6,908 nucleotides of DNA. Origin: Acidobacteriota bacterium (lineage in GTDB: Bacteria; Acidobacteriota; Terriglobia; Terriglobales; SCQP01). Position 1 is the stretch's first letter, and each line of letters starts with the position of its first letter. The notes beneath the pieces are model-generated. The model searched no databases. It worked only from the letters and a program-made list of their open reading frames with translations, and was not told the DNA's origin. Where the stretch lies: NCBI GenBank assembly GCA_021818645.1, contig JAKATS010000259.1:1-6908 (forward strand), in the 5' to 3' direction. Shown here piece after piece: positions 1 through 6,164 of this stretch. The position numbers and the translations under genes were made by a program.

Positions 1-151
1 GAATGTGGATGACAATACGGCCACTCCGGGCCGTTACCGCGTGCAGGGCATTCCCACCCTGCTGCTGTTTAAAAATGGCCAGGTCGCCGAACAGATCGTC
101 GGCTACGTTTCTAAAGATTCCTTGAAGAATTCTCTCAGCGCTCACATCTAA
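1..151 (+). CDS. trxA: Thioredoxin, C-terminal part only (5' end outside window)
   Basis: This is the last 49 codons of a thioredoxin, the small cytoplasmic protein that reduces disulfides in enzymes such as ribonucleotide reductase. The reading frame starts at base 2 (base 1 is the end of a split codon) and ends at TAA 149-151. The visible sequence opens with [19 protein letters not shown], which aligns with the NIDQNPGTAPKYGIRGIPT region of E. coli thioredoxin. It includes the family's cis-proline loop (GIPT), followed by the last beta strands ([16 protein letters not shown]) and the C-terminal helix. The active-site WCGPC lies upstream, outside the window, so catalytic competence cannot be confirmed. 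The C-terminal length matches the family. A thioredoxin-domain variant with an N-terminal extension cannot be excluded. Confidence 0.9.
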   Translation, partial: NVDDNTATPGRYRVQGIPTLLLFKNGQVAEQIVGYVSKDSLKNSLSAHI

Positions 152-174
152 TTGCCGGGTATTCGGGATAGGGC

Positions 175-192
175 GGCAGGCTGCGGCCTGCC
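175..192 (+). terminator. GC-rich hairpin downstream of trxA, possible terminator without a T tract
   Basis: A perfect 7-bp stem GGCAGGC/GCCTGCC with a TGCG loop lies 23 bases after the trxA stop and 33 bases before purA. It is followed by the palindrome CCCGCGCGGG, not by thymines. It therefore fails the usual test for a rho-independent terminator and may only stabilise the trxA 3' end or slow polymerase. Confidence 0.35.
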
Positions 193-224
193 CGCGCGGG
201 GGTGTGAATCCTCACGAATGATCA

Positions 225-1580
225 ATGAAAAAAGACCCAACCAATTCACATGATGGCGCCTGCGTCGCCGTGGTCGGCGCGCAATGGGGCGACGAAGGCA
301 AGGGTAAGGTGGTGGACCTGCTGGCGTCCCATTTCCAGTGGATCGCCCGTTATCAGGGTGGGCACAACGCCGGCCACACCGTCATTGCCGAAGGCCGCAA
401 ACTGATTCTGCAGTTGATTCCCTGCGGCATTCTTGCTCCCGGCGCGCGGGCCGTCATCGGCAACGGCGTGGTGGTGGATCCCGAAGCCCTGACCCGGGAA
501 ATGAGTCTGCTGGAAGCCGCCGGCGTCCCCCTGGCTGGCCGCCTGTTCATTTCGCAGCGCGCCCATGTCATTCTGCCGTATCACCGCATGATTGAGCTGG
601 CGGCGGAAAACGCTCCCGGCCGGGTGAAAATCGGCACCACGTCCCGCGGCATCGGCCCCTGCTATGAGGACAAAATGGGCCGCCGCGGGCTGCGCATTGT
701 GGACTTGTATGACCGCGATCTGCTGCGCGCCCACATCGAAAACGCGGTGCGCGAAAAAAATGCCATCGCCGCCGCGCTCTATGGCGGCGCGCCGCTTGAT
801 GCCGGGCGGATGTTCGAAACCTATGTCGAATACAGCGAGCTCATCCGGCCGCACATCGCCGATGCCTGTGCCTTGCTGAATCAGGCCGCCGACGCCGGCG
901 AAAGCATCCTGCTCGAAGGCGCCCAGGGTACCTTGCTCGATATTGATCACGGCACCTATCCCTTTGTCACCTCCTCCAGCACCACGGCCGGCGGCGCCTG
1001 CATCGGCACCGGTCTGGCGCCCACCCGGCTGACCGCGGCCCTGGGCGTGACCAAAGCCTACGCCACTCGCGTCGGGGGCGGTCCTTTTCCCAGTGAGCTG
1101 AACGACGCTGCGGCCGAGCATCTCCGCCAGCGGGGCAGGGAATTCGGCAGTGTCACCGGCCGCCCGCGCCGCGTCGGCTGGCTCGATCTGCCGCTGCTGC
1201 GCTACGCCGTGGAAATTAATGGCGTATCCTCGCTGATCGTCACCAAGCTGGATATTCTGGATGGCCTCGATCGGGTGCCGGTCTGCGTGGGCTACCGGCT
1301 CGATGGCAAGCCCTGCGACCATATCCCCTACACCGTGGCCGAGTTCGAACGCATCGAGCCGGTCTATGAAACCCTGCCCGGCTGGCAGACCAGCACCGAA
1401 GGCCTGACCCGGTATGCGGACTTGCCCTCCGCTGCCAGAAATTATCTCGACTTTGTCGCTGGCTGGCTGGGCGTGGAAATCGGCATGATCTCCACCGGTC
1501 CGGAGCGCAATCAGACCATCATGGTTCCCGAAAGCCGGCTCAGCTCTCTGCTGCCCCGCCCCGCGGCCGTGACCGTCTGA
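225..1580 (+). CDS. purA: Adenylosuccinate synthetase
   Basis: This cytoplasmic enzyme joins IMP and aspartate using GTP to make adenylosuccinate, the first committed step from IMP to AMP. The 451 residues carry all the family's hallmark segments. WGDEGKGK is at 21-28, with catalytic Asp23 equivalent to E. coli Asp13. GHNAGHT is at 46-52, with His51 equivalent to His41. IGTTSRGIGPCYEDK at 136-150 and EGAQGTLLDIDHG at 231-243 contribute to IMP binding. TGRPRRVGWLD at 311-321 matches the substrate loop, TKLDILDG at 340-347 is the guanine-recognition segment, and STGPERNQTI is at 423-432. The length slightly exceeds E. coli PurA (432) because of about ten extra N-terminal residues and a longer tail. 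ATG 225 is the only reasonable in-frame start, since the next candidate (a GTG codon for Val16) would remove the first beta strand. No Shine-Dalgarno sequence is evident, and an out-of-frame ATG sits at 218. The gene lies 73 bases after trxA. Confidence 0.97.
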   Translation: MKKDPTNSHDGACVAVVGAQWGDEGKGKVVDLLASHFQWIARYQGGHNAGHTVIAEGRKLILQLIPCGILAPGARAVIGNGVVVDPEALTREMSLLEAAGVPLAGRLFISQRAHVILPYHRMIELAAENAPGRVKIGTTSRGIGPCYEDKMGRRGLRIVDLYDRDLLRAHIENAVREKNAIAAALYGGAPLDAGRMFETYVEYSELIRPHIADACALLNQAADAGESILLEGAQGTLLDIDHGTYPFVTSSSTTAGGACIGTGLAPTRLTAALGVTKAYATRVGGGPFPSELNDAAAEHLRQRGREFGSVTGRPRRVGWLDLPLLRYAVEINGVSSLIVTKLDILDGLDRVPVCVGYRLDGKPCDHIPYTVAEFERIEPVYETLPGWQTSTEGLTRYADLPSAARNYLDFVAGWLGVEIGMISTGPERNQTIMVPESRLSSLLPRPAAVTV

Positions 1581-1587
1581 ACCGGTT

Positions 1588-1593
1588 TATATT
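1588..1593 (+). promoter_or_regulatory. Possible -10-like element before nadE
   Basis: TATATT lies in the only A+T-rich patch of the purA-nadE gap and resembles the sigma-70 -10 hexamer TATAAT (5 of 6). No convincing -35 is visible about 17 bases upstream, where the sequence is GC-rich purA coding DNA. If active, transcription would begin near 1600, giving nadE a leader of about 60 bases that includes the downstream hairpin. The call is weak. Confidence 0.2.
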
Positions 1594-1594
1594 C

Positions 1595-1655
1595 GGAGGA
1601 TGTGAAGAATTTCGATCCGCGCCGGGCGGCGCACCAAAAATTGTGCCGCCTTTGA
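1595..1655 (+). other. nadE leader: SD-like GGAGG, start-stop ATG-TGA, possible 17-codon ORF and hairpin
   Basis: GGAGG at 1595-1599 is the best Shine-Dalgarno-like sequence in the window, but it serves no obvious gene. It abuts ATG 1600-1602, which is followed directly by TGA 1603-1605. A GTG at 1602 opens a 17-codon frame (MKNFDPRRAAHQKLCRL) that ends at TGA 1653-1655, six bases before the nadE start. The spacing from GGAGG to this GTG is only two bases, which is short for efficient initiation. Within the frame is an imperfect hairpin: 1625-1634 pairs with 1643-1650, giving 8 bp with a 2-base bulge and an 8-base loop, followed by TTT. Translation of this ORF is not demonstrated. The hairpin could be a weak attenuator or an RNA-stability element. 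Confidence 0.3.
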
Positions 1656-1661
1656 AAACAC

Positions 1662-3389
1662 GTGAAAATCGCACTGGCGCAAATCAACCCCACCGTCGGC
1701 GCCCTGCGCGCTAACGCGGAAATCATCGCCGCTCAGGCGCGCGCGGCCGCGGCCGCCGGCTGCGATCTGGCCGTCTTTCCCGAACTCGCCATCTGCGGCT
1801 ACCCGCCCCGCGATCTGGCCGAAAAACCTGATTTTGTCGCCGGCTGCCGCCACTGGCTGGCCTGGGCTTCGCGCCAGGCGCCCGGGATCACCCTTCTGTC
1901 TGGCTGTCTGATTCCCGCCTCCGTGCGCACCGGCAAGCGTGTGCACAATGCCGCGCTGGGTCTGCAAAACGGCGTCGAGGTCTTCACCCAGGCAAAAATG
2001 CTTTTGCCCACCTACGATGTCTTTGACGACGCCCGCAACTTTGCTCCCGCAGAATCGCAGGCCCTCTGGCATTGGCGCGGGCGCCGGCTGGCGGTCACCA
2101 TTTGCGAAGACGCCTGGAATGATAAAAATTACTGGCCCCGCCGCAACGCCCGCCTGCTCTACGCCCGCGATCCGGTGGCCGAGCAGATGGCTGCGGGCGC
2201 GGAATTGCTGTTGAACCTTTCCGCCTCGCCTTTCACCCGCGGCAAACTGGAGCTGCGTGAAATGCTGGCCGCCATCGCCGAGGCTTACCGGGTGCCGGTT
2301 TTATTCTGCAACCAGATCGGCGGCAACGATCAGTTGATTTTCGACGGCACCTCGCTGGTCTTCGGCCCGGGCGGCGAACTCTGGCTGCAGGCGCGCAGCT
2401 TCCAGCCCGATCTGTTGATCGTGGATTTGGACTCCGGCGCCCGCGCTCATGAATCCCTCCGCGCTTCCGCCGATCCCGTGTCCGCCATGCGCCAGGCCCT
2501 GGTGCTGGGCTTGCGGGACTACGTCCACAAATGCGGCTTTCGTTCCGGGGTGGTCGGCTTGAGCGGAGGCATTGACTCGGCCGTCACCGCCGCGCTGGCC
2601 GTCGAAGCCCTGGGCGCCGCCCAGGTCGTCGGTCTGGCCCTGCCCAGCCGCTATTCTTCACCCGGCAGTCTGGCCGATGCTCGGGCGCTGGCCTGCAATC
2701 TTGGCATCGAACTGCGCGAAATCAGCATCGAGCCTGGTTTTGAAGCTGCGCTCGCGGCCCTTGCCCCCGCCTGGCAAACCCTGCCTCATCAGGATCCCAA
2801 AGGCTTGACCGAGCAGAACCTGCAATCCCGCCTGCGTGGCTTGCATTTAATGGCGGTGTCCAACCACACCGGGGCCATGGTGCTGTCAACCGGCAATAAA
2901 AGCGAGCTTGCCACCGGCTATTGCACCCTTTATGGAGACATGGCGGGAGGTCTGGCGGTCCTGGGCGATGTCTTGAAAACCCAGGTTTACGCGCTGGCCC
3001 GGCATATCAACCAGGCGCGCGAAATCATCCCCGCCGGCACCCTCGACAAGCCCCCTTCGGCCGAACTGCGCCCTGACCAGACCGATCAGGACGATTTGCC
3101 TCCTTACGAAGTTGTGGATGCCGTCATTGCCGGTTATGTGGAAGACTATAAGACAGGCGAGCAGATCGCGCGTGAGCTGCATCTGCCCTTGAATCAGGTG
3201 CGGGATTTGATCCGGCGCATTGACCGCAGCGAATACAAGCGCCAGCAGGCGGCGCCGAGCCTCAAGATTTCGCCCAAGGCGTTTGGCATGGGCCGGCGGT
3301 TTCCCATCGCCCAGCAATATGAGGAAACCGTGGCGCTCGCGGCCGTGGAAACCGGCGCGGCGACGGATGCCGGGAAGGTGGAAGCATGA
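1662..3389 (+). CDS. nadE: Glutamine-dependent NAD+ synthetase
   Basis: This enzyme performs the last step of NAD+ synthesis, amidating deamido-NAD+ (nicotinate adenine dinucleotide) with ATP and with ammonia released from glutamine. The 575-residue protein is the two-domain type. The nitrilase-fold glutaminase domain (about 1-260) shows the Glu-Lys-Cys triad: Glu41 in FPELAICGYPPRDL, Lys112 in TQAKMLLPTYDVFDD and Cys148 in TICEDAW. The C-terminal synthetase (about 275-560) has the PP-loop SGGIDSA at 301-307, STGNKSELATGY at 409-420, and GDMAGGLAVLGDV with DKPPSAEL further on. This is shorter than the roughly 680-residue mycobacterial enzyme but normal for the shorter bacterial class. GTG 1662 is the only possible start, because a same-frame TGA occurs at 1653 with no other start codon between. 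No Shine-Dalgarno lies directly upstream. Its TGA overlaps the next gene's ATG as ATGA, indicating coupled translation. Confidence 0.97.
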   Translation: MKIALAQINPTVGALRANAEIIAAQARAAAAAGCDLAVFPELAICGYPPRDLAEKPDFVAGCRHWLAWASRQAPGITLLSGCLIPASVRTGKRVHNAALGLQNGVEVFTQAKMLLPTYDVFDDARNFAPAESQALWHWRGRRLAVTICEDAWNDKNYWPRRNARLLYARDPVAEQMAAGAELLLNLSASPFTRGKLELREMLAAIAEAYRVPVLFCNQIGGNDQLIFDGTSLVFGPGGELWLQARSFQPDLLIVDLDSGARAHESLRASADPVSAMRQALVLGLRDYVHKCGFRSGVVGLSGGIDSAVTAALAVEALGAAQVVGLALPSRYSSPGSLADARALACNLGIELREISIEPGFEAALAALAPAWQTLPHQDPKGLTEQNLQSRLRGLHLMAVSNHTGAMVLSTGNKSELATGYCTLYGDMAGGLAVLGDVLKTQVYALARHINQAREIIPAGTLDKPPSAELRPDQTDQDDLPPYEVVDAVIAGYVEDYKTGEQIARELHLPLNQVRDLIRRIDRSEYKRQQAAPSLKISPKAFGMGRRFPIAQQYEETVALAAVETGAATDAGKVEA

Positions 3390-4366
3390 AAAAATTTTTT
3401 CTCTCTTGTTTGACTCTGGCGCTGCTCATTCCGGTTTCGGCCGCGGCCCGGCCAGCGCTGCGCATTCCCATGGCCAGCCCGGCCGTCATCCGCCGCCGGC
3501 TGGTGGCGTTTTTGAATCGTACCCTCGGCTGGCAAGGCTTCAATTCCGTCACCGTCCTGCACATTGCCCGGCCCGACCGCAGCGGGTTGCGCAAGGTCAC
3601 GGTGCTCTTCACCAAAGGGAAACAGAAAGCGAAGCAGTCCTATTGGGTGACCGCCGATGGCCACGAGATTGTGGACAACGCCCCGCAAAATCTGGCCGCC
3701 GATCCCTGGGCGGCAATCCGCGCCAAACTGCAGTTGCAGGGCGCTCCCAGCGAAGGCCCCGCCAACGCGCCCGTTACCCTGGTCGAGTTCAGCGATCTGG
3801 AATGCCCGTTCTGCAAGGAAGCTAATCAGGTCATCAATCAGGTGCGGGCCGAATTGCCCGGCGCCATGCGGGTGGTCTTCAAGTATTATCCTTTGACCAA
3901 CATCCATCCCTGGGCCATGGCCGCCGCCAAAGCCGCGGTCTGCGTTGCGGCGCAAAAATCCGACCACTTCTGGCCCTTTGAACAGATGGTCTTCAATCAT
4001 CAGGACAAGCTCGATCAGTTGCCGCTGGCGCGCGTGCCCTCGCGCCTGCGCGATTTCGCGCTCGAATCGGGCACCCAGCCCGGCCCCTACGATGCCTGCC
4101 TGAATTCCCCTTCCACCTTGGCTGCCATCCAGGCCTCCATCCGCAATGGCAAGCTTGTGGGTGTAAATTCCACGCCCACTTTATACATTGACGGCCGCGA
4201 AATTGCCGGCGTCATTCCTGCCAATACCTTGAAAGACCTGGTCCAATACGAAGCCAAAATGGCGCCCCTGGACGATCATTCGCATAAATCCTTCGCCCTC
4301 GGCGCCATCAAGGGAAAACAGTGCGGTAAATGCGGCGTACTGCCTCCCTTGCCGAAAAAACATTAA
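3386..4366 (+). CDS. Exported DsbA-family thioredoxin-fold protein
   Basis: This is a probable envelope thiol-disulfide oxidoreductase of 326 residues. MKKFFLSCLTLALLIPVSAAA is a signal peptide (basic N-terminus, hydrophobic core, AxA-like cleavage site near 19-21). Residues about 30-110 form a small N-terminal accessory domain ending in a YWVTADGHEI segment. From about 115 comes the DsbA-type fold: EFSDLECPFCKEA with CPFC at 140-143, YYPLTNIHPWAMAAAKAA, and the cis-proline loop NSTPTLYIDG (Pro264). Cys186 and Cys238 (in YDACL) lie in the helical insertion and could form a second structural disulfide (inference). The C-terminal tail adds a second Cys pair, CGKC, at 313-316 in a lysine-rich stretch. 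The start is supported by the signal peptide and by AAGGTGG four bases upstream. The gene overlaps nadE by four bases. Whether it oxidises, isomerises or reduces substrates cannot be read from the sequence. A lipoprotein is unlikely, as Cys8 lacks a lipobox. Confidence 0.88.
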   Translation: MKKFFLSCLTLALLIPVSAAARPALRIPMASPAVIRRRLVAFLNRTLGWQGFNSVTVLHIARPDRSGLRKVTVLFTKGKQKAKQSYWVTADGHEIVDNAPQNLAADPWAAIRAKLQLQGAPSEGPANAPVTLVEFSDLECPFCKEANQVINQVRAELPGAMRVVFKYYPLTNIHPWAMAAAKAAVCVAAQKSDHFWPFEQMVFNHQDKLDQLPLARVPSRLRDFALESGTQPGPYDACLNSPSTLAAIQASIRNGKLVGVNSTPTLYIDGREIAGVIPANTLKDLVQYEAKMAPLDDHSHKSFALGAIKGKQCGKCGVLPPLPKKH

Positions 4367-4415
4367 ACCCTCATAGCCGGAGTGAACTCAAAAATATCGG
4401 ACTCTTCACCGGTCA

Positions 4416-4446
4416 GCGGCGCGTCTTTGCGCCGCGCATTTCATTT
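4416..4446 (+). terminator. Probable rho-independent terminator after the dsbA-like gene
   Basis: A perfect 7-bp stem GCGGCGC/GCGCCGC with a six-base GTCTTT loop (4416-4435) is followed by the T-rich run GCATTTCATTT. It lies about 50 bases after the dsbA-like stop and 28 bases before the kinase gene, so it probably separates the purA/nadE/dsbA transcript from the regulatory pair. The T tract is interrupted, so termination may be incomplete. Confidence 0.55.
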
Positions 4447-4459
4447 CCGGCGCATCTCT

Positions 4460-4465
4460 TAGTAT
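4460..4465 (+). promoter_or_regulatory. Possible -10 element directly before the kinase gene
   Basis: TAGTAT resembles the sigma-70 -10 hexamer (5 of 6 with TATAAT) and ends nine bases before the ATG at 4475. Transcription starting about seven bases downstream of the hexamer would begin within a few bases of the start codon, giving an essentially leaderless message. No good -35 hexamer is seen 16-18 bases upstream, where the terminator T tract lies. No Shine-Dalgarno sequence precedes the ATG, which fits the leaderless reading. Confidence 0.35.
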
Positions 4466-4474
4466 CCTCGTTGC

Positions 4475-6100
4475 ATGCCCCCGATCCCCGATGTCCCGGG
4501 CCAGGCCTGGCTGAGCCGCGCCCGATTGATCTTTCTGGGCTTGCTGGGCGCGGTCCAGGTCGCGCTCACCGCGCCCTATCTCTTGTATGGCGGCGGAGAT
4601 CGCGGCTTCTGGCAGATCTGGTTTACCTGGCTGGGGCTGGCGGTGATCGAATGGTTATGGCGGCATGCCCGTCCGGTCCGCCAGCTTTCCATTCTGGCTG
4701 AGCTGGCCACCGATGCCCTCCTGCTCGGCGGTCTGGTGGCCGCCACCGGCGGCCCGGATAGCGTCTATACCCTGTTTTACGCCCTGCTGGTCATCGCTTC
4801 CGCCCTGGTGCTGGAGCGCCGCAATATTTACCTGCTGGCTGTGTGCTGCGCGGCTTCGCTCGCGCTGGCGATTGGCTTGGGCTGGCGTGGCTGGCTGCCC
4901 GGTTCATGGCCGCGCCCGGTAAGCAGCCATGCCGCGCTGCTTGGGCTCATCCTCAGCATGATCGCACTGGCGGTCACCGCATATCTCGCCAGCCGCATGG
5001 GTGCGCAGTTGGCTGCGACGGGCGAACTGCTGCGCCGCCAGGAACAGATCACCGCGTCGCTGCGCGCTTTGAATCGCAACGTCATGCGCTCGGTGACCGG
5101 CGGCCTGATCAGCAGCGATCTCGACGGGCGCATCTATTACGCTAACCCCGCCGCCGAACAGATTCTGAGCCGGCCGATAGATGCCGGCGGCCGCACGATG
5201 ATTCACGAGGTTCTGGGGCAGGAAATCGCCCAGGCGCCGCTGAGCCAGCGCTTGGAATTCCCCTTTCGCCAGGCTTCCGGTGAAACCCGCCTGCTGGGCC
5301 TGACCGTCACTCCCTTGCTCGAAGAGGGCCAGACCGTGGGCCGGGTTTACAGCTTTCAGGACCTGACCGTATTGCGCCGCGAGGAACGGGAAAGCCGCGC
5401 CCGCGACCGCATGAGCGCGATGGGCCGCATGGCCACCGGCCTGGCCCATGAAATCCGCAATCCCCTGGCGTCGCTGGCCGGCTCGGTGCAGTTGCTGGCC
5501 CGCTTCGCCCCGCTCGATGCCGAGCAAAAGCAGTTGGCGGAGGTCATTCTCAAGGAAAGCCAGCGCCTGCATCGCGTCGTCAGCGATTTCCTCGCCTACG
5601 CCCGCGACCGCGACATTCGCCGCCGGCGCCTCGATCTGGGCGCCTTGCTGCGCGAGCTGCTGCAATTGGCGGCGCACCGCGCCGGCCCCGTCCCGGCGCC
5701 GGAAATTGCCGCCGATCTGGGCGCCGCGCCGATCTGGATTCTGGGCGATGACGACATGCTGCGTCAGGTCTTCTGGAATCTGATCGAAAATGCCGCCCGC
5801 GCCATGCCCCAGGGTGGCTGTTTGGAGGTTTCGGCCCGGCCTTCGGCCGCCGGCATCCGGCTGGAATTTCGCGACCATGGCTGCGGCCTGCGCCCGGGGA
5901 CGGAAGAAACCATCTTCGAGCCTTTCCATTCCGAATTTCCCGGCGGCACCGGCCTCGGCCTGGCGACTGCCTATGCCATCGTGGAAGCACACGGCGGCAA
6001 AATCTGGGCCGAATCCCCGCCTGGCGGCGGCGCCAGTTTCGTGCTGCATCTCCCCCTCGCCGATTCTGCCGCGCTCGCATTGTCGGCGGCGGGAAATTGA
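4475..6100 (+). CDS. pilS: PilS-like membrane sensor histidine kinase (NtrB/PilS family)
   Basis: This is a membrane-bound histidine kinase that would phosphorylate the adjacent response regulator. The 541 residues begin with six predicted membrane helices (about 17-36, 47-64, 75-92, 96-113, 118-138 and 153-173) with almost no periplasmic domain, as in PilS. A PAS domain follows (about 195-300, with SSDLDGRIYYANPAAEQILS). The HisKA helix carries the H-box GLAHEIRNPLASL with phospho-acceptor His325. The ATPase domain shows an N-box (NLIENAARAM, 435-444), a G1 box with the variant DHGCG (467-471), an F-box FEPFHSEFPG and a G2 box GTGLGLA (491-497). The FEPFHSxFP segment and the membrane layout are the main reasons for preferring PilS over NtrB, which is soluble. 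ATG 4475 is needed to include the first membrane helix. The pilR-like gene follows after 64 bases. Pilus genes are not in view, so the specific role, and hence the symbol, is less certain than the family. Confidence 0.85.
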   Translation: MPPIPDVPGQAWLSRARLIFLGLLGAVQVALTAPYLLYGGGDRGFWQIWFTWLGLAVIEWLWRHARPVRQLSILAELATDALLLGGLVAATGGPDSVYTLFYALLVIASALVLERRNIYLLAVCCAASLALAIGLGWRGWLPGSWPRPVSSHAALLGLILSMIALAVTAYLASRMGAQLAATGELLRRQEQITASLRALNRNVMRSVTGGLISSDLDGRIYYANPAAEQILSRPIDAGGRTMIHEVLGQEIAQAPLSQRLEFPFRQASGETRLLGLTVTPLLEEGQTVGRVYSFQDLTVLRREERESRARDRMSAMGRMATGLAHEIRNPLASLAGSVQLLARFAPLDAEQKQLAEVILKESQRLHRVVSDFLAYARDRDIRRRRLDLGALLRELLQLAAHRAGPVPAPEIAADLGAAPIWILGDDDMLRQVFWNLIENAARAMPQGGCLEVSARPSAAGIRLEFRDHGCGLRPGTEETIFEPFHSEFPGGTGLGLATAYAIVEAHGGKIWAESPPGGGASFVLHLPLADSAALALSAAGN

Positions 6101-6130
6101 AACGGGTCGTCGTTGCCCGCTCGAACGGCA

Positions 6131-6136
6131 TACAAT
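6131..6136 (+). promoter_or_regulatory. Possible -10 element for the response regulator
   Basis: TACAAT (5 of 6 with TATAAT) lies in the kinase-regulator gap, 28 bases before the regulator ATG. TTGCCC at 6113-6118 resembles a -35 box, but the 12-base spacer is too short. At the normal spacing the sequence is CGTCGT-like and poor. If used, transcription would start near 6143, at the 5-bp inverted repeat TGCCG/CGGCA (6142-6155). Confidence 0.35.
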
Positions 6137-6141
6137 AACTC

Positions 6142-6155
6142 TGCCGGTATCGGCA
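6142..6155 (+). repeat. Short inverted repeat in the kinase-regulator gap
   Basis: TGCCG-GTAT-CGGCA is a perfect 5-bp inverted repeat with a four-base centre, nine bases upstream of the regulator ATG. It could be an operator half-site pair for autoregulation or a small 5' hairpin on the message. A repeat this short can occur by chance in GC-rich DNA. Confidence 0.3.
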
Positions 6156-6164
6156 ATCGCGTTT

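Noticed and set aside
246..1322. 358-codon open frame on the minus strand opposite purA
   Set aside because: It is antisense to a strongly conserved enzyme gene. Its protein is Gly/Ala/Gln-rich without a recognisable domain, as expected from a GC-rich gene read backwards.
3194..4000. 268-codon open frame on the minus strand across the nadE/dsbA-like junction
   Set aside because: It lies opposite two well-supported genes and shows no domain, signal peptide or ribosome-binding site of its own.
4330..4474. Possible fusion or longer N-terminus for the kinase
   Set aside because: No in-frame start with conserved residues is seen upstream of ATG 4475, and the first membrane helix is already placed normally for a PilS-type protein.
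4436..4474. Sigma-54 (-24/-12) promoter before the kinase gene
   Set aside because: No GG and GC pair with the required ten-base spacing and flanking TGGCAC/TTGC context is present; the TTGC at 4471-4474 has no matching -24 element.
4330..4701. 123-codon + strand frame bridging the dsbA-like gene, the terminator and the kinase start
   Set aside because: It runs through the probable terminator and out of frame into the kinase gene. Its composition is Arg/Pro-rich without known motifs.
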